9,019 bases of DNA from contig DATMZG010000021.1 in the NCBI GenBank assembly GCA_035560415.1, positions 1 through 9,019 of the forward strand. The letters are read 5' to 3'. The notes below the pieces were generated by a model. It was not told the origin of the DNA. It saw only the letters and a list, made by a program, of their open reading frames with translations, and made no database searches. Shown piece after piece: positions 1-6,759 of the stretch. The translations under genes and the position numbers were made by a program. The stretch is from DATMXT01 sp035560415. GTDB taxonomy: Bacteria > Bacillota > Clostridia > Oscillospirales > Feifaniaceae. Every line of letters starts with the position of its first letter. The first letter of the stretch is position 1.

Positions 1-1512
1 GACGTGGCGGTCGCCATGGGGGGCGGGGCCTACCGCATGGCGATGCCGAAGGTCTGCCGCGTCGTTTTGACGGGGGCGCTGCCGGCCATGGTGTCGGCCA
101 AGGACGTCATTTTGGAGATTTTAAGAAGGCTTTCGGTCAAGGGCGGGGTCGGCAAGGTCATGGAATATTCGGGCGACGGGCTGTCGACCCTCACGGTGCC
201 CGAGCGGGCCACGATTGCCAACATGGGGGCGGAACTGGGGGCCACGACCTCGGTCTTCCCGAGCGACGACGTCACGCGGCAGTTCTTGCAGGCGCAAGGT
301 AGAGGTGGCGACTGGACGGCGCTTGAGGCCGACCCCGACGCCCTCTACGACGAGGAGCTGACGGTCGACCTGTCGGCCCTCCTGCCGCTGGTCGCTCTGC
401 CCGACAGCCCGGACGCGGTTGTGCCGGTCGCGACGCGGGCGGGACTGCCGGTCGACCAGGTCTGCATCGGCAGCTGCACCAACTCCTCTTTTGCCGACAT
501 GATGAAGGTGGCGGCCATTTTAGAGGGCAGCACGGTGAATGAAAGGGTCAGCCTCACGATTTCGCCGGGGTCAAGGCAGGTGCTGACGATGCTGGCCGCA
601 AACGGGGCCTTGGCCGCCATGGTGGCTGCGGGCGCCCGTATACTGGAATCGGGCTGCGGGCCCTGCATCGGCATGGGACAGGCCCCCGCGACCGGGGCGG
701 TCTCGCTGCGCACCTTTAACCGCAACTTCCACGGCCGCAGCGGCACTGTGTCTGCCGGAATTTACCTTGTCAGCCCAGAGACGGCGGCGGTCTCGGCTAT
801 TTCAGGCGTTCTGACCGACCCGCGCGGCTTTGGCGCGATTCCCCAGATTCCCACGCCCGACTGGTTTCCGCCCAAGGACAACATGGTGGTGCAGCCCGAT
901 AAGGACGGCGCGACTGAAGTCGTGCGGGGGCCCAACATCAAGCCCTTCCCCAAGGGAAAGCCGGTTGCGGGGGATGTGCGGGGGCCGCTGCTCATCAAGC
1001 TCGGGGACAACATCACGACAGACGACATCATGCCCTCCACGGCAAAGCTGCTGCCCTACCGCTCCAACATCCCCTATCTCGCGGACTTTTGCCTCGTCCC
1101 CTGCGACCCCGGATTTCCGGCCAGAGCCAAAGGGGCGGGCGGCGGCGTCATTGCGGCCGGCGCAAACTACGGGCAGGGCTCCTCCCGCGAGCACGCGGCC
1201 CTGGCGCCGCTCTACCTCGGCGTGCGGGCCGTCGTCGCGGTGTCCTTTGCGCGAATTCACCGGGCCAACCTCATCAACAACGGCATTTTGCCCTTGACCT
1301 TTGTAAATCCCGCCGACCTCGACGCCCTGACCGTGGGGGACGAGCTTGTCATTGAGGACGCGGCGGCGCAGCTTGACAAAAGGACCGTCACCCTGCAAAA
1401 TAAGACGACGGGAAAGAGCTTTGTGACGGCGGCGGGCTTTACGGAGTTTGAAGCCGAAATGCTGAAAGCCGGCGGGCTCATCAACTTAATCGGGGGCGGC
1501 AAAAATGCGTGA
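1..1512 (+). CDS. acn: Aconitate hydratase, 5'-truncated by the window edge
   Basis: This enzyme isomerises citrate to isocitrate via cis-aconitate, in the cytosol, using a [4Fe-4S] cluster. The frame is open from base 1, so the beginning lies outside the window; for a short clostridial aconitase of about 640 residues, roughly 140 N-terminal residues are missing. Counting from the GTG at base 4, the cluster ligands are visible as Cys158 in CIGSCTNSS and Cys218 and Cys221 in SGCGPCIGMG. Earlier family blocks include VSAKDVILEILRRL and ERATIANMGAELGATTS. The C-terminal swivel domain starts near GDNITTDDIMPS and carries GANYGQGSSREHAAL, with its substrate-binding Ser and Arg, then FARIHRANLINNGILP. 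The stop overlaps the icd start by 8 nt, so the two are co-transcribed and probably translationally coupled. Homoaconitase or isopropylmalate isomerase is less likely given the single-chain layout and the icd partner. Confidence 0.95.
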   Translation, partial: DVAVAMGGGAYRMAMPKVCRVVLTGALPAMVSAKDVILEILRRLSVKGGVGKVMEYSGDGLSTLTVPERATIANMGAELGATTSVFPSDDVTRQFLQAQGRGGDWTALEADPDALYDEELTVDLSALLPLVALPDSPDAVVPVATRAGLPVDQVCIGSCTNSSFADMMKVAAILEGSTVNERVSLTISPGSRQVLTMLAANGALAAMVAAGARILESGCGPCIGMGQAPATGAVSLRTFNRNFHGRSGTVSAGIYLVSPETAAVSAISGVLTDPRGFGAIPQIPTPDWFPPKDNMVVQPDKDGATEVVRGPNIKPFPKGKPVAGDVRGPLLIKLGDNITTDDIMPSTAKLLPYRSNIPYLADFCLVPCDPGFPARAKGAGGGVIAAGANYGQGSSREHAALAPLYLGVRAVVAVSFARIHRANLINNGILPLTFVNPADLDALTVGDELVIEDAAAQLDKRTVTLQNKTTGKSFVTAAGFTEFEAEMLKAGGLINLIGGGKNA

Positions 1513-2512
1513 CGTCATCATAATTCCGGGCGACGGCATCGGGCCGGAGGTCGCGGCGGCGGCAAGGCTTGTGCTGGGCGCATCGGGGGTCGGAATCAAC
1601 TGGATTGAGAAGTTGGCCGGGGCCGCCTGCATTGAGAAATATCATACGCCCTTGCCACAGGAGACGATAGACGCGGTGCGGTCTGCCGGGGTGGCCCTGA
1701 AGGGGCCGGTGACGACGCCTGTCGGCAGCGGCTTTCGCAGCGTCAACGTCGCGCTGCGGCAGGAGCTCGAACTCTACGTCAACCTGCGGCCGGTGAGGTC
1801 AATTCCCGGCATTCCGTCAAGATATGAGGGCATAGACCTTGTCATTGTGCGGGAGAATATGGAGGACCTCTACGCCGGGGTGGAGCACATGGTGGGGGAG
1901 GACGCGGCCGAGAGCATTAAAATTTTCACGAGGGGCGGTTGCCGCCGCATTTTGCGGTACGCTTTTGAGTATGCCGCTTCCCACGGGCGCAAAAAAGTGA
2001 CGGCCGTGCACAAGGCCAACATCATGAAGCTGACAGACGGCATGTTTTTGGCCGAGGCCCGCAAGATGGCGGCGGAGTATCCGGCCCTCATCTACGAGGA
2101 CAAAATTGTCGACGCCCTCTGCATGGAGCTTGTGACGGCCCCCGAGAAGTTCGATGTGCTGGTGCTGCCCAATCTCTACGGCGACATCGTCTCCGACCTC
2201 GCGGCGGGGCTTGTGGGGGGGCTCGGCGTCGCCCCCGGCGCAAATCTCGGCGACAAGACCGCCATATTTGAGGCGGTGCACGGCTCGGCCCCGACAATTG
2301 CCGGAAAGAATGTCGCAAACCCGACTTCGCTCATCTTGTCCGGCGCCATGCTGCTGCGCCACATCGGCGAGGAGAGAGCGGCAAGGGCCGTTGAGGAGGC
2401 TGTCGCGGCGGTGGCGGGGGGCGGCAAGGCCCTGACGGCCGAGCACGGCGGGAAAACCGGCACAAGGGAGCTTGCGGCGGCTGTTGCGGCAAAAGTGAAA
2501 GAGCTGATTTAG
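1505..2512 (+). CDS. icd: Isocitrate dehydrogenase, IDH/IPMDH superfamily
   Basis: This cytosolic enzyme oxidatively decarboxylates isocitrate to 2-oxoglutarate, following directly from the aconitase encoded upstream. The protein is 335 residues, the compact size of NAD-type IDH/IMDH enzymes, shorter than E. coli Icd. Visible motifs are GDGIGPEV (9-16), the substrate loop GSGFRSVNVALRQ (74-86; Ser79, Asn81 and Arg85 match E. coli Ser113, Asn115 and Arg119), Arg95, RENMEDLYAGVEH (116-128, with Arg116 and Tyr123), catalytic Lys170 in HKANIMKLTDG, metal-binding Asp203, Asp227 and Asp231, and the cofactor block HGSAPTIAGKNVANP (259-273). The SxNxxLR loop favours isocitrate over isopropylmalate. 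Cofactor preference is unclear because Thr264 sits where NAD enzymes usually have Asp. The ATG lies inside the end of the aconitase gene. Confidence 0.93.
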   Translation: MRDVIIIPGDGIGPEVAAAARLVLGASGVGINWIEKLAGAACIEKYHTPLPQETIDAVRSAGVALKGPVTTPVGSGFRSVNVALRQELELYVNLRPVRSIPGIPSRYEGIDLVIVRENMEDLYAGVEHMVGEDAAESIKIFTRGGCRRILRYAFEYAASHGRKKVTAVHKANIMKLTDGMFLAEARKMAAEYPALIYEDKIVDALCMELVTAPEKFDVLVLPNLYGDIVSDLAAGLVGGLGVAPGANLGDKTAIFEAVHGSAPTIAGKNVANPTSLILSGAMLLRHIGEERAARAVEEAVAAVAGGGKALTAEHGGKTGTRELAAAVAAKVKELI

Positions 2513-2520
2513 TTTACATA

Positions 2521-2528
2521 AAAGGGGG
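2521..2528 (+). promoter_or_regulatory. Ribosome binding site fixing a TTG start
   Basis: The purine run AAAGGGGG ends 8 nt before TTG at 2537. No in-frame ATG lies nearby (the ATG at 2544 is out of frame), so this site decides the unusual start of the S4-domain gene. Confidence 0.7.
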
Positions 2529-2536
2529 CGCCTGAA

Positions 2537-3232
2537 TTGCAGGATGAGGAGCGGCAGCTGAAAAACCGTCTGTATGAGCTTTCGGACCGGGGCGGCTGCT
2601 CGGAATTTCTGACGACGGGCGAGCAGCAGGTTTTGTCCCGCACGGGGCTCCCCTGCGCCCTCGAGGGGGGACACCCTGAGGCCGAGCGGCGGGTGGCCGA
2701 CTTTGGCGCCGCCGCGAAAATCGCCTGCCTTGAAATTGCGCCCCTTATGGAGAAGTTTGCCGGGGATGTGACGCACAGGGATTTCCTCGGCGCTTTGATG
2801 GGGCTGGGGCTGCGCCGCGAGACAATGGGGGACATTGTGCTCGTCGGTAAGCGGGGCTATCTCTTTTGCCTTGAGAGCGTGGCGGACTTCATTATGGCCC
2901 AGCTGAGTGAGGTCGGGCGAACAAGGGTCAAAGTCACCCGCGGGACACTTCCGGAGGGGGCGGCGGCCCTGCCGGAGGCGGTGTCCGTCGTCGTGTCGTC
3001 GCTGCGGCTTGACGGGCTTGTCGCGGCCGTCTTTGACCTTTCGCGCGCGCAGAGCGCGGAGCTCTTCGCCAAAGAGCGGGTGCTGCTCGGCGGGACCCCC
3101 GCCAAGGGCCCGGCGCAGGAGGCAAGGGCGGGGGACATCATCTCGGTGCGTGGCTTTGGCCGCTTTCGGTTTGACGGCGAGGCCCGCGAGACCAGAAAAG
3201 GCCGCCTGCGGGTCATGATACGGAAATATTAA
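2537..3232 (+). CDS. ylmH: YlmH-family S4-domain RNA-binding protein
   Basis: YlmH-type proteins bind RNA through a C-terminal S4 domain. In Bacillus the family is linked to the division-gene neighbourhood and, in recent work, to ribosome-associated quality control; a role here is inferred from family only. The product has 231 residues, somewhat short against about 255 for Bacillus YlmH, mostly at the N-terminus. The diagnostic central block is THRDFLGALMGLGLRRETMG (79-98) followed by DIVLVGKRGYLFC. The S4-like segment spans about 155-215, with SLRLDGLVAAVFDLSR and AGDIISVRGFGRFRFDG, ending in a basic tail. TTG is the start, supported by its ribosome binding site. It lies 24 nt after icd with no terminator between, so it is probably read from the same transcript. 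It is the last gene before a strong terminator. Confidence 0.88.
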   Translation: MQDEERQLKNRLYELSDRGGCSEFLTTGEQQVLSRTGLPCALEGGHPEAERRVADFGAAAKIACLEIAPLMEKFAGDVTHRDFLGALMGLGLRRETMGDIVLVGKRGYLFCLESVADFIMAQLSEVGRTRVKVTRGTLPEGAAALPEAVSVVVSSLRLDGLVAAVFDLSRAQSAELFAKERVLLGGTPAKGPAQEARAGDIISVRGFGRFRFDGEARETRKGRLRVMIRKY

Positions 3233-3264
3233 AAAAGAGCTGCCATATGGCAGCTCCTTTTTTT
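3231..3264. terminator. Bidirectional rho-independent terminator
   Basis: Two perfectly complementary 10-nt arms, GAGCTGCCAT and ATGGCAGCTC (3237-3256), are flanked by six A on the left and CTTTTTTT on the right. The A and T tracts give a U-run on both strands, so it can end both the ylmH transcript and the convergent minus-strand operon. The minus-strand stop codon TAA (3265-3263) lies inside the T tract. The hairpin loop must open at the central palindrome, leaving about an 8-bp stem. Confidence 0.9.
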
Positions 3265-3619
3265 ATTCCGTAAGAAATTGTGCGGGGCCGGCTTCTAAAA
3301 TCTCCTTTGCGGCCACGGCGTCCCTCGCGTCAACCAGAATGGCCCTTATGCCGGTCGTGCCGCTCATGAGCTCTGCGGGGCTGGAGCAGCCGAAAAGGCG
3401 AACCCGGATGCCGCAGGACGCCAAAAGCGAGACGAGGATGGCGGTCTGCACATTGCCCCAGGAGCCCGCCACCGGCACAAGGTCGGTTAAGGGCAAAAGC
3501 GGCGAGCCTGCCGGCGCAAACCCCTTTGGCGCAGTGCCCGGCAGCAGCTGCGCGCCGCAGTCGGTGCAAGTCGTATAGCCGTCTCTGTAAGTTTCGCCGC
3601 ACTGTGGACAGTAGGGCAT
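3263..3619 (-). CDS. Zinc-ribbon protein with DUF2007-like C-terminal domain
   Basis: This is a 118-residue protein of unknown specific function. The N-terminus begins MPYCPQCGETYRDGYTTCTD, and Cys4, Cys7, Cys18 and Cys21 form a CxxC/CxxC zinc ribbon. A Gly/Pro-rich linker follows. Residues about 45-118 (DLVPVAGSWGNVQTAILVSLLASCGI, then IRAILVDARDAVAAKEIL) resemble the DUF2007 'putative signal-transducing' domain, which has a ferredoxin/PII-like fold; this match is from recall. It has no signal peptide or convincing membrane span. ATG at 3619 lies 7 nt after the stop of the upstream NifX-like gene and shows no clear Shine-Dalgarno sequence, which suggests translation by re-initiation from that gene. 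It is the last gene of the proB operon, and its stop overlaps the terminator. A longer upstream reading in the same frame would overlap the NifX-like gene and is not supported. Confidence 0.82.
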   Translation of the reverse strand: MPYCPQCGETYRDGYTTCTDCGAQLLPGTAPKGFAPAGSPLLPLTDLVPVAGSWGNVQTAILVSLLASCGIRVRLFGCSSPAELMSGTTGIRAILVDARDAVAAKEILEAGPAQFLTE

Positions 3620-3626
3620 GGGGGGC

Positions 3627-4085
3627 CTACTTGTCTTTTTTGCCAAAGAGGGAGCGCAGCCCGCGGCCCTCTTTGGCCTGCTCGGCTTTTTTGGCCTGAT
3701 ATTCCCGCTGTTTTTCCTGCAGGGCGCCGCCGCCCGCCATGAGGGTGGCCTTGCCCCACATGCCGGTGTTGACGTGGTGGCCCTGTGCAATGTGCGCCAT
3801 GACGCACGCATCCGCGTCGCCGGAGTTGTCGGCGTAGAGCCGGATGTTGGCCTCGGCGGTTGAGAGCCGCGAGCTGTCCTTGATGCCGTCGCAAATGAGC
3901 ACGTTGGTCACTTTCCAGCCGAGCTCAATGGCGTGGGAGCCGGCGCCCTTGCCTTTGAAGGGCACAATTTCAGTGCTCGAAACCGTGCCGTCCTCCTCGA
4001 CGATGTAGACCTTGAACTCGGTGGCTTTCTCAAAACTTTTGGCGATTTTCCCGTCCTCATAGGGGACTGAGATGGTGGTGTACAC
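3627..4085 (-). CDS. NifX/NifB-type FeMo-cofactor-domain protein
   Basis: This is a 152-residue protein with the dinitrogenase iron-molybdenum cofactor biosynthesis domain (PF02579 type), found in NifX, NifY and the NifB C-terminus and in many small proteins of non-fixing anaerobes. Visible family features are the opening TISVPYEDGKIAKSFEKATEFKVY with an EDG turn, then GSHAIELGWKVTNVLICDGI (49-68), and a Gly/Asp-rich end near NSGDADACVMAHIAQGHH (87-104). No nitrogenase gene is near, so a role in nitrogen fixation should not be assumed; binding of an iron-sulfur or metal cofactor is possible but unproven. Residues 121-152 form a highly charged Lys/Glu/Gln tail that is unusual for the domain and may be helical. 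The start is GTG at 4085, with AAAGGAG (4104-4098) 12 nt upstream. It follows proA by 24 nt and is co-transcribed with it. Confidence 0.8.
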   Translation of the reverse strand: MYTTISVPYEDGKIAKSFEKATEFKVYIVEEDGTVSSTEIVPFKGKGAGSHAIELGWKVTNVLICDGIKDSSRLSTAEANIRLYADNSGDADACVMAHIAQGHHVNTGMWGKATLMAGGGALQEKQREYQAKKAEQAKEGRGLRSLFGKKDK

Positions 4086-4109
4086 TGCTTTTCCGCTCTC
4101 CTTTACACG

Positions 4110-5354
4110 TTATCGAATTTGGCCGCTGCCGTAAATTTGGAACTTGGTCGTGGTCAGCTCCTTCAGCCCAATGGGGCCGCGGGTGTGGAGCTTCTGGTTG
4201 GAGATGCCCATTTCGGCCCCCATGCCGAAGACCCCGCCGTCGGTGAACCGCGTCGAGGCGTTGACATAGACGGCTGCGGCGTCGACCTGCTGCAAAAAGT
4301 ATTCGGCCGCCCCGTAGGACTCAGTGACGATGGCCTCGCTGTGGTGGGTGCCGTACTTTGTGATGTGGTCCACGGCCTCCCGGGCTGAGGAGACGACCTT
4401 GACTGAGAGGATGTAGTCGAGGTACTCGGTGTAGTAGTCCTCCTCGGTGGCCTCTTTTATGCCGGGCAGGATGGCCAAAGTCTCGGGGCAGCCGCGCAGC
4501 TCGACGTTTTTCATATCGAGCCTCTCTTTTGCCATGGGCAAAAACTTTGCTGCGACGGCCCTGTGGACGAGGAGCGACTCTGCTGCGTTGCAGACCGACG
4601 GGCGGGAGGTCTTGGCGTTGTAGAGGATGTCGGCCGCCATCTCTAAGTCGGCCGATTCGTCGACATAGACGTGGCAGTTGCCGGTGCCGGTCTCAATGAC
4701 CGGGACGATGGAGCTTTTGACGACGGCGTCAATGAGCCGCCCTGAGCCGCGCGGGATGAGGACGTCGATGTAGCCGTAGGCCCGCATCATGGCGGTGGCG
4801 CTGTCGTGGGAGGTGTCGGTCACGAGCTGTACGGCGTCGCGGGGCAGCCCCGCGGATTCTATTGCGTCTTGCATGAGCTGCGCAAAGGCCATGTTGGAGT
4901 TTATGGCCTCCTTGCCGCCCCGCAGGATGCAGGCGTTGCCCGATTTGAGGCAGAGGGCGGCGGCGTCGACCGTCACATTGGGCCTCGACTCGTAAATCAT
5001 GCCGACGACGCCGAGCGGCACTTTGGTTTTGAGCACCCGCAGGCCGTTGGGGCGGGTGACGCCCGACTCCACGACCCCGACGGGGTCGGGCAGGGCGATG
5101 ATTTCGCGTGTCGCCTCCGCAATGCCGGCGATGCGCTCAGGCGTTAAACTAAGCCTGTCGAGCATGACGGGGCCGATGCCGTTTTCCTTGGCCTTTTCGC
5201 AGTCTTTTTCGTTTGCCGCCATGATTGCGGCGGTGCCCGCTATGAGCGCCCGGGCGATTGTCTCAAGCGCCCCGTCCCGGAGGGCGCAGGGGGCGACGGC
5301 GAGCTGCCGGGCGGCAGTTCTTGCCCGCTTTCCCATTTCGTTTATATCAAACAT
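4110..5354 (-). CDS. proA: Glutamate-5-semialdehyde dehydrogenase
   Basis: ProA reduces gamma-glutamyl phosphate with NADPH to glutamate-5-semialdehyde, which cyclises spontaneously to pyrroline-5-carboxylate, the second step of proline synthesis in the cytosol. The 414 residues match the usual length of about 415. Visible signatures are KVPLGVVGMIYESRPNVTVD (111-130), the SGNACILRGGKEA loop (138-150), IPRGSGRLI (200-208) and the catalytic Cys255 in TSRPSVCNAAES. The C-terminal GTHHSEAIVTE, NASTRFTDGGVFGMGAEMGIS and TRGPIGLKELTT blocks are intact. I chose the second of two adjacent ATGs (5354), 7 nt from GGGAGG (5367-5362). The first, at 5357, is only 4 nt away and equally in frame, giving one extra Met. 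A TTG further upstream would include the ribosome binding site itself and is rejected. The start overlaps the proB stop (TGATG). Confidence 0.95.
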   Translation of the reverse strand: MFDINEMGKRARTAARQLAVAPCALRDGALETIARALIAGTAAIMAANEKDCEKAKENGIGPVMLDRLSLTPERIAGIAEATREIIALPDPVGVVESGVTRPNGLRVLKTKVPLGVVGMIYESRPNVTVDAAALCLKSGNACILRGGKEAINSNMAFAQLMQDAIESAGLPRDAVQLVTDTSHDSATAMMRAYGYIDVLIPRGSGRLIDAVVKSSIVPVIETGTGNCHVYVDESADLEMAADILYNAKTSRPSVCNAAESLLVHRAVAAKFLPMAKERLDMKNVELRGCPETLAILPGIKEATEEDYYTEYLDYILSVKVVSSAREAVDHITKYGTHHSEAIVTESYGAAEYFLQQVDAAAVYVNASTRFTDGGVFGMGAEMGISNQKLHTRGPIGLKELTTTKFQIYGSGQIR

Positions 5355-6145
5355 CATAAATCCTCCCAAATAAACCTTGTGCCGACTTTAGCCCCGTCGC
5401 AGAGCGCATAGAGCAGGTCGGGGTTTTCGCCGTTTACAATGGCCATCGGAATGCCGGCTTTGCGGCAAATTTCGGCCGCCCGCAGCTTTGTCACCATGCC
5501 GCCGGTGCCCCGCTCGGAGCCTGCGGCGCCGCCCAAAGCCATGACTTCGGGCGTCAGGGCCGTCACGACGTCGAGGAGCATTGCGCCGGGGTCGCTGCGG
5601 GGGTCGGCCGTGTAGAGCCCGTCAATGTCCGACATGAGCACGAGGGCGTCGGCCCCGGCCATTTCGGCCACGACGGCCGACAGCGTGTCGTTGTCGCCGA
5701 TGGCGATCTCCTCGACGGCGACCGTGTCGTTTTCATTGAAGACGGGGATGGTGTCAAGCGCCAAAAGGCGCGAAATCGTGTTGACGATGTGGATGCGCCG
5801 CCCCTCGTGGGCGACGTCCTCATGGGTCAGCAGCACCTGCGCCGCCACGTGGCTGTAGGCCCCGAAGCAGTGGTCGTACATGGCCATGAGCTCGCACTGG
5901 CCGACGGCGGCGGCCGCCTGTTTTGTCGGCGTGTCACAAGGTCGGGAAGGCAGACGAAGCTTGCCAACGCCTACGGCGATGGCGCCGGACGAGACCAGCA
6001 TGATCTCGCGTCCGGAATTTTTGAGATCCGCCAGCACCTTGCAGAGCTGCTCGATGCGCCGGATGTTCATACGGCCGGTCTCGTATGTCAGGGTGGAAGT
6101 GCCCACCTTGACCACGATGCGCCGCGCTTCTGAAAATGACTTCAT
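5354..6145 (-). CDS. proB: Glutamate 5-kinase, short form without PUA domain
   Basis: ProB phosphorylates the gamma-carboxylate of glutamate with ATP, the committed step of proline synthesis. The product has 263 residues, covering only the amino-acid-kinase domain; E. coli ProB (367 residues) also has a C-terminal PUA domain. Motifs are VVKVGTSTL (11-19), MLVSSGAIAVGVGKL (49-63), VFNENDTV (135-142), GDNDTLSA (150-157), LMSDIDGLYTADPR (170-183) and GTGGMVTKLRAA (213-224). The ending GAKVGTRFIWEDL runs straight into the proA start, so the PUA domain is absent and not lost by frameshift. The ATG at 6145 has AAGGAGGG (6162-6155) 9 nt upstream. It is the first gene of a four-gene minus-strand operon with a clear promoter. 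Confidence 0.95.
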   Translation of the reverse strand: MKSFSEARRIVVKVGTSTLTYETGRMNIRRIEQLCKVLADLKNSGREIMLVSSGAIAVGVGKLRLPSRPCDTPTKQAAAAVGQCELMAMYDHCFGAYSHVAAQVLLTHEDVAHEGRRIHIVNTISRLLALDTIPVFNENDTVAVEEIAIGDNDTLSAVVAEMAGADALVLMSDIDGLYTADPRSDPGAMLLDVVTALTPEVMALGGAAGSERGTGGMVTKLRAAEICRKAGIPMAIVNGENPDLLYALCDGAKVGTRFIWEDL

Positions 6146-6195
6146 TGGTGAAAGCCCTCCTTACTTCGCCGGGATACAATCCGAGCTATTAAACC

Positions 6196-6224
6196 ATTAT
6201 AGCAATCTCAGCATAAAATGGCAA
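6196..6224 (-). promoter_or_regulatory. Sigma-A promoter of the proB operon
   Basis: On the minus strand, TTGCCA (6224-6219) and a perfect TATAAT (6201-6196) are separated by exactly 17 bp. Transcription would start near 6189, leaving an untranslated leader of about 43 nt, too short for a T-box, so no RNA-level proline control is visible. Confidence 0.85.
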
Positions 6225-6300
6225 CTAAAAATGCTTTTTTAAGGCAATTGCCCGCCGCCGCATTTGGAAAACATTTTGCGGCGACTGTCTGTCAAACGGG

Positions 6301-6329
6301 TTGACGTTTTGTGCAAAACATGCTATACT
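6301..6329 (+). promoter_or_regulatory. Sigma-A promoter of tRNA-Ser
   Basis: TTGACG (6301-6306) and TATACT (6324-6329) are spaced by 17 bp, and a TG one base before the -10 makes it an extended -10 promoter. Transcription would start near 6336, about 45 nt before the mature tRNA. A short inverted repeat, GTCAA-n5-TTGAC (6291-6305), overlaps the -35 box; it may be chance. Confidence 0.82.
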
Positions 6330-6380
6330 CAGTTTCGCTGTTCGTGATTTTGTTTAAGAAATCAAGGGCGCGCAATATTC

Positions 6381-6509
<129 letters not shown>

Positions 6510-6759
6510 AACAAGGTTGAGGGATTCGAACGGGGGCTGGAGTGAATGACGTGCCGGTGGCACGTCAGAGCAGCCCAAGGCGCTTACATTTTCTGCGGAA
6601 AATGCGTGCGCTTTTTGCAAAGCAAAAGCGCGAAGCGCCTCGCGGGCGGGACCAGTCCCCCCCGCGTGCCCCCCTGGCCTCCGGCGGGGTTTGCGCACCA
6701 GTCTTACGAATACAAACACAAGTCCATCTACACCAATATATAAAAATTGAGGTGTCTGA
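6510..6759 (+). other. Non-coding, hairpin-rich stretch after tRNA-Ser
   Basis: I see no credible gene in these 250 nt; the frames that stay open have Arg/Pro-rich, low-complexity translations. The stretch holds three successive inverted repeats: TGACGTGCC-GGT-GGCACGTCA (6547-6567) nested inside GGGCTG/CAGCCC (6534-6539 and 6571-6576); CATTTTC-TGCG-GAAAATG (6587-6604); and GCGCTTTT/AAAAGCGC (6608-6631). GGGATTCGAAC (6521-6531) is an exact inverted copy of the tRNA T-arm segment at 6446-6456. The G/C-rich part (about 6632-6695) has C-runs. The last 30 nt are A/T-rich and carry the ribosome binding site of the next gene. No clear promoter for that gene was found. Confidence 0.5.

Noticed and set aside
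802..1398. 198-codon minus-strand ORF
   Set aside because: It is antisense to the conserved aconitase C-terminal domain and has no family resemblance.
1817..2776. 319-codon minus-strand ORF
   Set aside because: It lies opposite icd and the ylmH gene, both well supported; it is an antisense open frame typical of GC-rich coding DNA.
3620..3811. N-terminal extension of the zinc-ribbon gene in the same frame
   Set aside because: It would overlap the well-supported NifX-like gene; the zinc ribbon's MPYCPQCG is a natural start just after that gene's stop.
3627..4085. Nitrogen-fixation locus
   Set aside because: Only one NifX-type domain is present, with no nifH, nifD, nifK or nifE-like genes; such domains are common in non-fixing anaerobes.
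6256..6283. CGCCGCA/TGCGGCG inverted repeat between the divergent promoters
   Set aside because: The stem is only 7 bp with a 14-nt loop and no T-run on either side; I cannot support it as a terminator or operator.
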